Shown piece after piece: positions 15,420-24,394 of a DNA stretch of 33,970 nt. Below the pieces are notes generated by a model, which was given only the letters and a program-made list of their open reading frames with translations, was not told the origin of the DNA and did not search any database. Position numbers and translations under genes: made by a program. Every line of letters begins with the position of its first letter. Position 1 is the first letter of the stretch. This DNA is from Bacteroidales bacterium (GTDB lineage Bacteria > Bacteroidota > Bacteroidia > Bacteroidales > JAAUTT01). The stretch lies in NCBI GenBank assembly GCA_025361285.1, contig JANYAP010000181.1, positions 1 through 33,970 on the forward strand. Reading direction: 5' to 3'.

Positions 15420-16004
15420 ATGTCGCACGAAAATAAAATAGATCATAAATTGCATGAAGTAACAGCTGGTGAGGTTCGTTTTTCCGATGAAACGTTGGTG
15501 CGAGTGCAAGCCATCATTGCCCGATACCCTGTAGGAAAACAAAAGTCGGCATTGCTTCCTATTCTGCACATAGCTCAGGAAGAACTTGGCGGACACCTTA
15601 GCGCCGATGTTATGAATTATGTAGCATCGATACTAAAAATACAACCTATTGAGGTTTATGAGGTTGCAACTTTTTACACTCAATATTATTTAGATAAGGT
15701 TGGGAAATATGTTGTTGAAGTTTGCCGAACTGGTCCTTGCGCAATGTGCGGAGGCGAAGATATTGCCGATTATTTGGAACGCAAACTGGCTATTAAAACC
15801 GACGAGACCACGCCCGACGGTTTATTTACCATTCGGCGCGTTGAATGTTTGGGCGCTTGCGGCTATGCTCCTGTAATGCAGATTAATACCGAATTTCACG
15901 AATTTCTTACCAAAGAAAAAATTGATAAAATAATTAACGACCTTCGTGCCAAAGCTCACGAAGACAAACCTAAGGATGCGAAATGGGTAGAAAAATTCTT
16001 TTAG
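15420..16004 (+). CDS. nuoE: NADH:quinone oxidoreductase subunit E
   Basis: This 194-residue thioredoxin-fold subunit of the NADH-dehydrogenase module carries the [2Fe-2S] cluster N1a. Ligands are C102, C107 (CRTGPC), C143 and C147 (CLGAC). EVYEVATFYTQYYLDKVGKYVVEVC precedes the first pair as in the family. The end overlaps the start of nuoF by 22 bp, which points to coupled translation. Confidence 0.96.
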   Translation: MSHENKIDHKLHEVTAGEVRFSDETLVRVQAIIARYPVGKQKSALLPILHIAQEELGGHLSADVMNYVASILKIQPIEVYEVATFYTQYYLDKVGKYVVEVCRTGPCAMCGGEDIADYLERKLAIKTDETTPDGLFTIRRVECLGACGYAPVMQINTEFHEFLTKEKIDKIINDLRAKAHEDKPKDAKWVEKFF

Positions 16005-17347
16005 ATAAAATACACATTCCTGATATACAAACATTTAAAGTATATAAGGATAATGGTGGTTACGCTTCGGTGGAAAAGGCACTGAAAAAAATGACCTCTG
16101 CCGAAGTTATTGAGGAGGTTAAAAAATCGGGGCTACGTGGTCGCGGTGGTGCTGGATTTCCTACGGGCATGAAATGGTCGTTTTTAGATACCAAATCGAG
16201 CAACCCTCGCTACCTCGTTTGCAATGCCGACGAAAGCGAACCTGGCACTTTTAAGGATAGGTACTTAATCGACAATATTCCGCATCTTTTAATAGAAGGA
16301 TTAATAGTTTCGAGCTACGCATTAGGCGCTAACACCACGTTTATTTATGTTCGTGGCGAGTTTAAGCAGCAAATAGGTATCTTAAACCGCGCCATACGCG
16401 AGGCTCACGAAAATGGCTTTCTCGGCAAAAATATTTTAGGAACTTCGTATTCGCTTGATATTCATGTACAAGCAGGAGGTGGAGCTTATATTTGTGGCGA
16501 AGAAACGGCCTTACTCGAATCGCTCGAAGGGAAGCGCGGAAACCCTCGCTTGAAACCGCCATTCCCCGCAGTAAAGGGCTTGTATGGCTGCCCAACGGTG
16601 GTTAATAATGTTGAAACTTTGGCGGCGGTTGTGCCTATTATAAATTTAGGTGGCGACGAATATGCTAAAATTGGCATAGGCAGAAGCACGGGCACAAAGC
16701 TAATTTCGGCTTGTGGACACATTAATAAACCGGGTGTTTACGAGATTGAAATGGGCATTACGGTTGAAGAATTTTTGAATTCCGAGGAATACTGCGGCGG
16801 AGTTCGTAATAACAAGAATATAAAGGCTTTAATACCAGGGGGCTCGTCGGTGCCTATATTGCCGGCACATTTAATAACAACCACAGCCGCAAACACCCCA
16901 CGGTTAATGAGTTACGAGTCGCTATCGGAAGGTGGTTTTGCCACTGGAAGTATGCTTGGCTCGGGCGGTTTTATTGTGTTCGACGAAGATGCTTGCATTG
17001 TTCGAAACACTTGGAATTTCAGTCGCTTTTATCATCACGAGTCGTGCGGGCAATGTTCGCCTTGCCGTGAAGGTACCGGTTGGCTTGAAAAAATACTTCA
17101 CCGTATTGAACACGGCACTGGTAAACTTAGCGATATTGACTTGCTCGACAGCGTTGCCAAAAAAATTGAAGGCAACACAATCTGTCCGCTTGGCGATGCC
17201 GCCGCTTGGCCGGTTAGCAGTGCCATTCGTCATTTTAGGCATGAGTTCGAGTTTCATGTACAAAACGCTGATATTGTGAAAGATATAAAACACGGTTCAC
17301 TGTCAAAATATCTTAAAAAAAATTTCAGTTTAAATTCTATTTACTAA
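15983..17347 (+). CDS. nuoF: NADH:quinone oxidoreductase subunit F (NADH- and FMN-binding)
   Basis: This 454-residue subunit oxidises NADH. SGLRGRGGAGFPTGMKWSF (FMN/NADH), CNADESEPGTFKDR and GGGAYICGEETALLESLEGK (FMN site) are present. The [4Fe-4S] N3 ligands are C355, C358, C361 (SCGQCSPCREGTGW) and C401 (TICPLGDA). It overlaps nuoE by 22 bp. The final residues IY and the TAA lie in a TACTNAG heptamer array that fills the 29-bp gap to nuoG. Confidence 0.97.
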   Translation: MGRKILLDKIHIPDIQTFKVYKDNGGYASVEKALKKMTSAEVIEEVKKSGLRGRGGAGFPTGMKWSFLDTKSSNPRYLVCNADESEPGTFKDRYLIDNIPHLLIEGLIVSSYALGANTTFIYVRGEFKQQIGILNRAIREAHENGFLGKNILGTSYSLDIHVQAGGGAYICGEETALLESLEGKRGNPRLKPPFPAVKGLYGCPTVVNNVETLAAVVPIINLGGDEYAKIGIGRSTGTKLISACGHINKPGVYEIEMGITVEEFLNSEEYCGGVRNNKNIKALIPGGSSVPILPAHLITTTAANTPRLMSYESLSEGGFATGSMLGSGGFIVFDEDACIVRNTWNFSRFYHHESCGQCSPCREGTGWLEKILHRIEHGTGKLSDIDLLDSVAKKIEGNTICPLGDAAAWPVSSAIRHFRHEFEFHVQNADIVKDIKHGSLSKYLKKNFSLNSIY

Positions 17348-17368
17348 GTACTTGGTACTTAATACTAT
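17341..17368. repeat. Heptamer tandem repeat (TACTNAG type, 4 units) between nuoF and nuoG
   Basis: Units TTACTAA, GTACTTG, GTACTTA and ATACTAT occupy the gap; the nuoF stop codon (17345-17347) is the end of the first unit. Confidence 0.75.
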
Positions 17369-17376
17369 TTTTTAAA

Positions 17377-18351
17377 ATGTTAAAAATAACCATCGACGGA
17401 CACACAACAGAGGTTGAAGAAGGGACAACAATCCTTGAGGCAGCCCGGAAAATAGGCGGCGAAATTGTTCCTCCAACAATGTGCTACTACTCTAAACTTA
17501 AGGGTTCTGGCGGAAAATGCCGTACCTGTTTGGTTAAAGTGTCGAAAGGTTCCGAAAATGACCCGCGCCCAATGCCAAAGCTGGTTGCATCGTGCAGCAC
17601 ACCTGTGCAGGATGGCATGGAAGTGCAGAACATTACCTCGCCCGAAGTACTCGAAACCCGCAAAGCTATTGTCGAATTTCTGCTTATAAATCACCCGCTC
17701 GATTGCCCCGTGTGCGACCAAGCTGGAGAGTGCGATTTGCAGGACTTAAGCTATGCTCACGGTGTTGATACATCGAGGTTCGAAGAGCAAAAGCGCGAGT
17801 TCGATGTAATTGATATTGGCGCAAATATTAAATTGCACATGAACCGTTGCATACTTTGTTACCGATGCGTTTACACTGTAAATCAGATCACTAATGGTCG
17901 TATTCACGGTGTACTTTATCGTGGCGATGCATCGGAAATTTCGACCTTCATACAAAATGCCATCGAAAACGATTTCTCGGGAAACGTTATTGACGTGTGC
18001 CCTGTAGGTGCGCTAACCGACAAAACATTCCGTTTTAAAAATCGCGTTTGGTTTCTGAAAACTATGGATATTCACCGCAATTGCCCAACATGTGCGGGAA
18101 GGGCTGTTGCTTGGATGAATGGCAACGAAATTTACCGTGTTACTGGCCGAAAAGACGAATTTGGCGAGGTAGAAGAATTTATTTGCAACGAATGCAGGTT
18201 CGCAAAAAAAGACGTAAACGACTGGATAATAGAAGGTCCTCGAAAAATAAAGCGAACATCGATTATTTCGGTTAACCATTACGAAAAATTGAAACAAGGC
18301 GCAATTATTAATCCGGTTGATAAAAAGATTGAGAAACCCAGTGAGATATGA
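17377..18351 (+). CDS. nuoG: NADH:quinone oxidoreductase subunit G, short form
   Basis: This 324-residue protein corresponds only to the N-terminal third of classical NuoG (about 800-900 residues). [2Fe-2S] N1b ligands are C36, C48, C51 and C73. N5 ligands are H106, C110, C113 and C119 (HPLDCPVCDQAGEC). N4 ligands are C158, C161, C164 and C208 (CILCYRC, CPVG). A further set C236, C239, C270 and C273 (CPTC and CNEC) may hold another cluster. The molybdopterin-oxidoreductase-like C-terminal domain is absent, with no frameshift visible; such short forms are known in Bacteroidota. The TGA stop overlaps the nuoH ATG by 4 bp. Confidence 0.94.
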   Translation: MLKITIDGHTTEVEEGTTILEAARKIGGEIVPPTMCYYSKLKGSGGKCRTCLVKVSKGSENDPRPMPKLVASCSTPVQDGMEVQNITSPEVLETRKAIVEFLLINHPLDCPVCDQAGECDLQDLSYAHGVDTSRFEEQKREFDVIDIGANIKLHMNRCILCYRCVYTVNQITNGRIHGVLYRGDASEISTFIQNAIENDFSGNVIDVCPVGALTDKTFRFKNRVWFLKTMDIHRNCPTCAGRAVAWMNGNEIYRVTGRKDEFGEVEEFICNECRFAKKDVNDWIIEGPRKIKRTSIISVNHYEKLKQGAIINPVDKKIEKPSEI

Positions 18352-19364
18352 TAATATATTTAATCTATAAAATAACGCTAATAGTTATTATTCTGTTAAT
18401 GAGCTTGTTGATAGCAATGTATGCCACGTTGGTTGAGCGTAAGTTTGCAGGCTTTATTCAGGACAGATATGGCCCCGATCGTGCCGGACCGTGGGGGATT
18501 TTACAACCCGTTTGCGATGGTGTAAAACTTTTCTTTAAGGAAGAGTACATGCCCAACACGGCCGATAAATTTTTGTATATTCTCGGTCCTTGCCTAACAA
18601 TGATGGTGGCTTTGCTTACAAGCGCCGTAATACCGTGGGGCGGCACAATTACTATTGCCGGATACAATTTCCCATTACAGGTGGCAAGTAGCAGTATCGA
18701 TATACTTTACATCTTTGCCGTGGTTTCGATGGGCGTGTATGGTATAATGATTGGCGGCTGGGCATCGAACAATAAGTTTGCATTGCTTGGCGCTGTGCGT
18801 GCATCGTCGCAAATGATTAGTTATGAGCTTGCTATGGCCTTATCCATTGCATCGGTAATTATGATGACAGGCACATTAAGTTTGCAAGAAACAGTTAATC
18901 AGCAACATACAATATGGAATGTTGTTTATCAGCCATTGGCATTTTTAATATTTTTTATATGTGCTTTGGCAGAAACCAATCGTGCGCCATTCGATTTGCC
19001 TGAGTGCGAAGCCGAGCTGGTTGGCGGTTATCATACCGAATACAGCGCAATGAAATTGGGTTTCTACCTATTTTCGGAATACATAAATATGTTTATTTCG
19101 TCGGCAGTTATTTCAACAATTTTCTTTGGAGGGTATAATATGCCGTTTATCAGCAACTTAGGGTTGTCGGAGAATATTGTTACACTTTTGGGAACAGCGT
19201 TTTTATTTGTGAAGATATTCGCCTTTATACTACTGTTTATGTGGGTAAGGTGGACTTTACCACGTTTCCGCTACGACCAGCTAATGAAACTTGGATGGAA
19301 AATATTGTTTCCGTTAGCACTTGTAAATCTTATAATTACTGGCATTGTTATGCTATTGAAATAA
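18348..19364 (+). CDS. nuoH: NADH:quinone oxidoreductase subunit H
   Basis: This 338-residue membrane subunit with about eight helices anchors the peripheral arm and lines the quinone channel. Conserved segments are LVERKFAGFIQDRYGPDRAG (quinone-chamber loop), GILQPVCDGVKLFFKEE, SSQMISYELAM, ETNRAPFDLPECEAELVGGY with HTEYS, and FVWVRWTLPRFRYDQLM-like sequence near the end. It overlaps nuoG by ATGA, indicating coupled translation. Confidence 0.97.
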   Translation: MIIYLIYKITLIVIILLMSLLIAMYATLVERKFAGFIQDRYGPDRAGPWGILQPVCDGVKLFFKEEYMPNTADKFLYILGPCLTMMVALLTSAVIPWGGTITIAGYNFPLQVASSSIDILYIFAVVSMGVYGIMIGGWASNNKFALLGAVRASSQMISYELAMALSIASVIMMTGTLSLQETVNQQHTIWNVVYQPLAFLIFFICALAETNRAPFDLPECEAELVGGYHTEYSAMKLGFYLFSEYINMFISSAVISTIFFGGYNMPFISNLGLSENIVTLLGTAFLFVKIFAFILLFMWVRWTLPRFRYDQLMKLGWKILFPLALVNLIITGIVMLLK

Positions 19365-19375
19365 TTTTTAAGAAA

Positions 19376-19948
19376 ATGACATTAACAAACCGAACTAAAG
19401 TAGTATCGAACAAACAAATGACTTTCGTGGAAAGCCTCTATCTGCCTGCCATTTTTGCAGGTATGTGGATAACCATAAAGCACGTGTTTCGTAAGAAAAT
19501 TACTATAAAGTACCCAGAGCAAAAGCGTGAAATTGCTGATATTTACCGCGGTCAACATATTCTAAAGCGCGACGAGCAAGGGCGCGAACGCTGTACTGCC
19601 TGTGGGTTGTGTGCCTTGGCTTGCCCTGCCGAAGCAATTACAATGATTGCCGCCGAACGAATTGCTGGAGAAGAAAAACTTTATCGCGAAGAAAAATATG
19701 CTAAAGTGTACGAAATTAATATGTTACGCTGTATTTATTGTGGCTTGTGCGAAAGTGCTTGCCCCAAGGAAGCTATATTTTTAACCCAAAAAATTGTTGA
19801 CGCCGAATATACACGCGAAGCCTTTATTTATGGTAAAGATAAGCTAGTTGAGCCCATCGACATGGATAAGCGAATTGATGTTTCGAAACGACAAACAGAT
19901 AAAGTGCTTAAATTTAAACAGTTAAAACACGAACGACATAATATTTGA
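19376..19948 (+). CDS. nuoI: NADH:quinone oxidoreductase subunit I (2x[4Fe-4S])
   Basis: This is a 190-residue ferredoxin-like subunit holding clusters N6a and N6b. The two motifs are CTACGLCALACP (C73, C76, C79, C83) and CIYCGLCESACP (C119, C122, C125, C129). KYPEQKREIADIYRGQHIL precedes the first motif as in the family. The frame is open upstream into nuoH, but the ATG at 19376, 11 nt after the nuoH stop, fits the usual length. nuoJ follows within 11 bp. Confidence 0.95.
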   Translation: MTLTNRTKVVSNKQMTFVESLYLPAIFAGMWITIKHVFRKKITIKYPEQKREIADIYRGQHILKRDEQGRERCTACGLCALACPAEAITMIAAERIAGEEKLYREEKYAKVYEINMLRCIYCGLCESACPKEAIFLTQKIVDAEYTREAFIYGKDKLVEPIDMDKRIDVSKRQTDKVLKFKQLKHERHNI

Positions 19949-19959
19949 TTTTTTACCTT

Positions 19960-20490
19960 ATGGAAAAATACATTTTCTTTTTTTTGTCGGGCTTAGCAGT
20001 GTTTTCGGCACTTATGGTGCTAATTTCGCGCAAGCCTGTACATAGTGTGTTGTATCTCATTTTATGTTTTTTTGCAATTGCCGGTCATTATATATTGCTT
20101 AACGCTCAGTTTCTGGCGGTTGTGCATATAATAGTTTACGCTGGAGCCATTATGGTGCTATTCTTATTCACACTAATGATGTTAAACTTAAACATTGTTG
20201 GAGAGGTTCGTAAATCTGTATTGGCCAGGGTTGCAGCGGTTATTGCTGGGGGTTTGTTACTTGTAACATTGGTTGCCGCGCTAAAAGGACTTAACTTAAG
20301 TACCTCACTTTCAGCAAATACGCAAATTGGCATGACAAGCAATATTGGCAAAGTGCTGTTTAACGAATATATGTTTCCGTTCGAAGCCGCATCAATACTA
20401 TTTCTGTCTGCAATGGTTGGCGCTGTTATGATTGGGAAGAAGGAGGAGGAAGAGGAAATGACAAATGTGCAAATGACAAATGACAAATGA
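19960..20490 (+). CDS. nuoJ: NADH:quinone oxidoreductase subunit J
   Basis: This 176-residue membrane subunit has five hydrophobic segments. RKPVHSVLYLILCFFAIAGHYILLNAQFLAVVHIIVYAGAIMVLFLFTLMMLN includes the TM3 pi-bulge region at VYAGAIMVLF. The ATG at 19960 is preferred over a TTG at 19945 that would overlap nuoI. The last nine codons (TNVQMTNDK) are encoded by an ACAAATG heptamer array, so the C-terminal tail after KKEEEEEM is repeat-derived and not family sequence. Confidence 0.93.
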   Translation: MEKYIFFFLSGLAVFSALMVLISRKPVHSVLYLILCFFAIAGHYILLNAQFLAVVHIIVYAGAIMVLFLFTLMMLNLNIVGEVRKSVLARVAAVIAGGLLLVTLVAALKGLNLSTSLSANTQIGMTSNIGKVLFNEYMFPFEAASILFLSAMVGAVMIGKKEEEEEMTNVQMTNDK

Positions 20491-20504
20491 CAAATTAGCA
20501 AATT
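20461..20504. repeat. Heptamer tandem repeat (ACAAATG type) across the 3' end of nuoJ
   Basis: Units ACAAATG, TGCAAATG (8 nt), ACAAATG, ACAAATG, ACAAATT and AGCAAATT (8 nt) cover the last 30 nt of nuoJ and the following gap. The TGA stop (20488-20490) is in the array. Confidence 0.8.
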
Positions 20505-20543
20505 ACATAACGTTTTTACAATTAATTTTTTAATTAAATTTTC

Positions 20544-20864
20544 ATGGTTGATACGATACAATTAATGCCGATAAGTTACTACCTATCACTATGTTCGTTA
20601 CTTTTTGCTATAGGAGTGGTTGGGGTATTAATAAAGCGAAATGCTTTGGTTATTTTTATGTCTATCGAGTTGATGTTAAATTCAATAAACCTTTTATTGG
20701 CAGCATTTTCGGTATATCATAATAATGCAGCCGGGCAAATTTTGGTAATTTTTATTATGGTAGTGGCAGCAGCCGAAGTGGCAGCAGGGCTTTCCATATT
20801 AGTAGTTACCTATCGCAAAAACAATTCTATTGATATGAATTTGTTGAATCAGTTGAAAGGTTAA
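20544..20864 (+). CDS. nuoK: NADH:quinone oxidoreductase subunit K
   Basis: This 106-residue protein with three hydrophobic helices is a small antiporter-like (MrpC-type) subunit. IGVVGVLIKRNALVIFMSIELMLNSINLLLAAFS carries the conserved glutamate of TM2, and VMVVAAAEVAAGLSILVVTYR-type sequence carries the TM3 glutamate. The stop is directly followed by a TACTNAG heptamer array. Confidence 0.95.
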   Translation: MVDTIQLMPISYYLSLCSLLFAIGVVGVLIKRNALVIFMSIELMLNSINLLLAAFSVYHNNAAGQILVIFIMVVAAAEVAAGLSILVVTYRKNNSIDMNLLNQLKG

Positions 20865-20866
20865 AA

Positions 20867-20958
20867 GAGTACTGAGTACCAAGTACCAAGTACCGAATAC
20901 TATTTTATTAAGGCATATCTTTCTAATTACTAATTACTTAGTACTCAGTACTAATTTT
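20867..20958. repeat. Heptamer tandem repeat (TACTNAG type) filling the nuoK-nuoL gap
   Basis: Two blocks: 20867-20901 (GAGTACT, GAGTACC, AAGTACC twice, GAATACT) and 20924-20958 (TAATTAC twice, TTAGTAC, TCAGTAC, TAATTTT). The second block is identical over 32 nt to 13862-13893 in the nuoC-nuoD gap. Confidence 0.85.
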
Positions 20959-20977
20959 TGAACAGAAATAACTTAAA

Positions 20978-22870
20978 ATGAATACATTAGTAGCATTAGT
21001 GCCTATTTTACCGCTCTTGTCGTTTATAGTGCTTGGGCTTAATTTCAAAAGGTTACCAAAAGTGGTTACATCGCTTATGGCTTGTGGCTCGGTGTTGGTA
21101 TCGTTCGTGTTGGCGGTGGTTTTGTTTTTTCACGTTAAAGAAGCTGGAACAGCAGTAAATGTTACGCTTTTCGAATGGTTGCCAACGGCTTCGTCGTCGA
21201 TGGGCTTTTCGTTCGTGGTCGATCCAATTTCGTCGCTAATGATTTTAATTGTAACAGGCGTGGGATTTTTAATTCACGTTTATTCGATTGGGTATATGTT
21301 TAATGATGAAGGCTTTAACCGCTTTTTCGCTTACATGAACCTGTTCGTGTTTTCGATGCTTGTTTTAGTGCTTGGCTCCAACTATTTAATGATGTTTATT
21401 GGCTGGGAAGGTGTTGGACTTTGCTCGTATCTTCTTATAGGTTTTTGGTTTAAAAACCACGATTACAACAATGCCGCCAAAAAGGCATTTATTATGAATC
21501 GCATTGGCGACCTTGGCTTTCTACTCGGTATGTTTGTTTTGTATTATCAGTTTGGCTCGCTCGACTACCAAACCGTATTTGCAAAAGCTACATTGTTAGA
21601 GTCTGGAAATATGACACTTACAATTGCCACAATGCTGTTGTTTGTTGGCGCAATTGGTAAAAGTGCTCAGATACCGCTATTTACGTGGTTGCCCGATGCA
21701 ATGGCGGGTCCAACGCCTGTTTCGGCACTTATACACGCTGCAACCATGGTTACCGCAGGCGTTTATATGGTTGTTAGGTCGCAGGCGTTGTTTGTACTTG
21801 CACCCACAACCCTTATGGTTATTGCTATTGTTGGAATTATTACCGCTCTGTTTGCGGCTACAATTGCAATTTTTCAGAACGATATAAAAAAGGTGCTGGC
21901 GTATTCAACTGTAAGTCAGCTAGGTTATATGTTTGTTGGTTTAGGTATGGGCGCGTTTACCGGAGCAATGTTTCACCTAACAACACACGCATTTTTTAAA
22001 GCATTGCTGTTTTTGGCTGCCGGAAGTGTAATACACGCCATGAGCGGCGAACAGGATATTCGCAAAATGGGTGGTTTGCGTAAAGCAGTGCCAATTACTT
22101 GGTTGGTATTTCTTATCGGAACAATCGCCATATCGGGCATACCGCCGTTTTCAGGTTTCTTTTCGAAGGACGAAATTTTGTTGCACGCCTTCGAACACAA
22201 TAAAATTATTTGGGTACTTGGCATTGTAGGTTCTTTAATGACAGCGTTTTATATGTTCCGCCTTTTCTTTTTAACTTTTGCAGGAACGTTCCGTGGCTCC
22301 GACACTCAAAAACACCATTTGCACGAATCGCCTAAGTCAATGACTGTTCCGCTTGCAATACTGGCTATTTTATCGGTTTTTGGTGGATTGATAAATATTC
22401 CAGGTGTTTTTGGTGGATCTTCGGAATTACACATGTTTTTGTCGCCAATGTATAGTGCTGGTAAAGAGGTAATTGTTGAAGTGTCGCATTCTACGGAAAT
22501 ATTGTTAATGATTATTGCAGTACTCGGAGCAATTGCTATGATTGCTTTTGCGTGGTTTCGCTTTGTTAAGATGGCTGCCATTCCGATAAGCAATGACGCT
22601 AAACGACCTTTATTTACGAACTTACTTTACCATAAATATTATATCGACGAGGTTTATGCGTTTCTTATCGAAAAACCAATGTTATGGCTTTCTGGTATAT
22701 TGCATTGGTTTGATGTACAGATAGTTGATCGTGCTGTAAACTCTCTTGGAAACAGTATTTTATGGCTTGGCACTAAAGCCCGACCGCTACAAACCGGGAA
22801 TATAGGTTTCTATATGATTGTTATGGTGTTGAGTATTGTTGCTTTTATGGTTTTTGGATTGATGATTTAA
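20978..22870 (+). CDS. nuoL: NADH:quinone oxidoreductase subunit L
   Basis: This 630-residue antiporter-like subunit sits at the end of the membrane arm. Conserved parts are FIGWEGVGLCSYLLIGFWF (TM5 glutamate), GAIGKSAQIPLFTWLPDAMAGPTPVSALIHAATMVTAGVY, KKVLAYSTVSQLGYMF, and MFHLTTHAFFKALLFLAAGSVIHAMSGEQDIRKMGGL. A C-terminal extension after about residue 500 includes the LYHKYYIDEVYAFLIEKP segment, matching the lateral helix and last helix. nuoM follows after 10 bp. Confidence 0.97.
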   Translation: MNTLVALVPILPLLSFIVLGLNFKRLPKVVTSLMACGSVLVSFVLAVVLFFHVKEAGTAVNVTLFEWLPTASSSMGFSFVVDPISSLMILIVTGVGFLIHVYSIGYMFNDEGFNRFFAYMNLFVFSMLVLVLGSNYLMMFIGWEGVGLCSYLLIGFWFKNHDYNNAAKKAFIMNRIGDLGFLLGMFVLYYQFGSLDYQTVFAKATLLESGNMTLTIATMLLFVGAIGKSAQIPLFTWLPDAMAGPTPVSALIHAATMVTAGVYMVVRSQALFVLAPTTLMVIAIVGIITALFAATIAIFQNDIKKVLAYSTVSQLGYMFVGLGMGAFTGAMFHLTTHAFFKALLFLAAGSVIHAMSGEQDIRKMGGLRKAVPITWLVFLIGTIAISGIPPFSGFFSKDEILLHAFEHNKIIWVLGIVGSLMTAFYMFRLFFLTFAGTFRGSDTQKHHLHESPKSMTVPLAILAILSVFGGLINIPGVFGGSSELHMFLSPMYSAGKEVIVEVSHSTEILLMIIAVLGAIAMIAFAWFRFVKMAAIPISNDAKRPLFTNLLYHKYYIDEVYAFLIEKPMLWLSGILHWFDVQIVDRAVNSLGNSILWLGTKARPLQTGNIGFYMIVMVLSIVAFMVFGLMI

Positions 22871-22880
22871 ACATTTTCGC

Positions 22881-24338
22881 ATGTTAACTATATCGCTTAT
22901 TTTATTACCGCTTATTGCTTCCCTAATTTTGTTTGCCTTAAATGGTCGCAAAGAGTTACATTACTGGGCTTTGGGCGTATCGATTGCCGAACTTGCTTTG
23001 GGCGTAGCTGCCGTTGTAGGTTTCGATAAAGGCATAGCGCTGAACTACTTATTCGATATGCCTTGGATTACATCGATGGGTATTAGGTTTTCGCTCGGTA
23101 TGAGCGGAATATCGGTTTTGCTGGTGCTGCTTACAGTTGCTCTTGTGCCGTTAATAATTCTAACAACGGTTAATGGTAGTACAAAATATTCGGCAACTTT
23201 TTACGGACTTATATTATTAATGCAATCGGCGCTTGTCGGTGTTTTTACTAGTTCCGACGGTTTTCTGTTTTACATTTTTTGGGAAATGGCGCTAATTCCC
23301 ATCTATTTTATTTGTGGACTTTGGGGAGGCGAAAATAAAATTAAAATTACTATTAAGTTCTTCATATACACAATGTTTGGTAGTTTGCTAATGCTTGCCG
23401 CGTTAATTTGGCTTTATTTGCATACTCCGTTGTCGCATAATTTTAATATTGATGCTTTACTTGCAGTGCAATTACCTTTTAATGAGCAAGTTTTGGTGTT
23501 TGTTGCTTTGTTTATTGCTTTCGCAATTAAAATTCCAGTATTTCCGTTTCATAGTTGGCAGCCAAATACTTATGTGGTTGCGCCATCGGCTGGCAGTATG
23601 CTGCTTGCAGGCATAATGCTTAAAATGGGGCTGTACGGTATTTTACGGTTTCTAATACCTTCGTGTAGCGAGGTTGCATTGCAATACGCTCCAGTTGTTA
23701 TGGTGCTGGCTATTACTGGTTTACTATACGGTTCTATTATCGCCATAAGGCAGAAAGAAATAAAACGACTTATTGCTTATTCGTCGTTCGCTCACGTAGG
23801 TTTAATTACTGCTGCTATTTTTGCATTTAATGCCGATGCGCTACAAGGTTCTGTTTACCAGATGATTGCACATGGTTTTAATGTAATGGCTTTGTTTTTT
23901 GTAGCCGATATTATTCAACGACGAACTAATACCTTGCAAATTAGCGATTTAGGCGGTATTGCCAAAGTGGCTCCAAAGTTTGCCATATTTTTTATGATTG
24001 TAATGCTTGGCTCGGTTGCCCTGCCGCTTACAAATGGGTTTATAGGCGAGTTTTTAATGCTTGTGGGTTTAGCAAAGTATAGTATTTCCGTGGCTGCAAT
24101 TGCTGGAGTAAGCATCGTACTTGGTGCGGTTTATATGTTTTGGATGTATCAGCGCAGTATGTACGGCAACCCAACAACCGCCACGGCTAATTTTCCCGAC
24201 CTTACATGCAACGAAATGTGGGTTGCTATCCCATTAATAATCATTATAATAGCTATGGGTGTTTACCCAAAACCATTGCTTGAAATTGCCAAACCAGCAG
24301 TGGAAAATATATTGTTAGTAATGAGTACTAAGTACTAA
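22881..24338 (+). CDS. nuoM: NADH:quinone oxidoreductase subunit M
   Basis: This is a 485-residue antiporter-like subunit. FYIFWEMALIPIYFICGLWGGENK carries the TM5 glutamate, and KIPVFPFHSWQPNTYVVAPSAGSMLLAGIMLKMGLYGILRF, KRLIAYSSFAHVGLI, and GSVALPLTNGFIGEFLML are conserved. In most complexes the sequence is LPDAHVEAPT; QPNTYVVAPS is divergent, but the pattern is intact. The final STKY-stop is encoded by TACTAAG heptamers. In a typical nuo operon nuoN would come next; here a histidine kinase does. Confidence 0.96.
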   Translation: MLTISLILLPLIASLILFALNGRKELHYWALGVSIAELALGVAAVVGFDKGIALNYLFDMPWITSMGIRFSLGMSGISVLLVLLTVALVPLIILTTVNGSTKYSATFYGLILLMQSALVGVFTSSDGFLFYIFWEMALIPIYFICGLWGGENKIKITIKFFIYTMFGSLLMLAALIWLYLHTPLSHNFNIDALLAVQLPFNEQVLVFVALFIAFAIKIPVFPFHSWQPNTYVVAPSAGSMLLAGIMLKMGLYGILRFLIPSCSEVALQYAPVVMVLAITGLLYGSIIAIRQKEIKRLIAYSSFAHVGLITAAIFAFNADALQGSVYQMIAHGFNVMALFFVADIIQRRTNTLQISDLGGIAKVAPKFAIFFMIVMLGSVALPLTNGFIGEFLMLVGLAKYSISVAAIAGVSIVLGAVYMFWMYQRSMYGNPTTATANFPDLTCNEMWVAIPLIIIIIAMGVYPKPLLEIAKPAVENILLVMSTKY

Positions 24339-24351
24339 GTGTTCATTACTA
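24324..24351. repeat. Heptamer tandem repeat (TACTNAG type, 4 units) at the end of nuoM
   Basis: Units AGTACTA, AGTACTA, AGTGTTC and ATTACTA run through the nuoM stop codon at 24336-24338. Confidence 0.75.
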
Positions 24352-24394
24352 ATCGCTTACGAAAAACATTTTCAATTCGCTTATTTAATCGACC

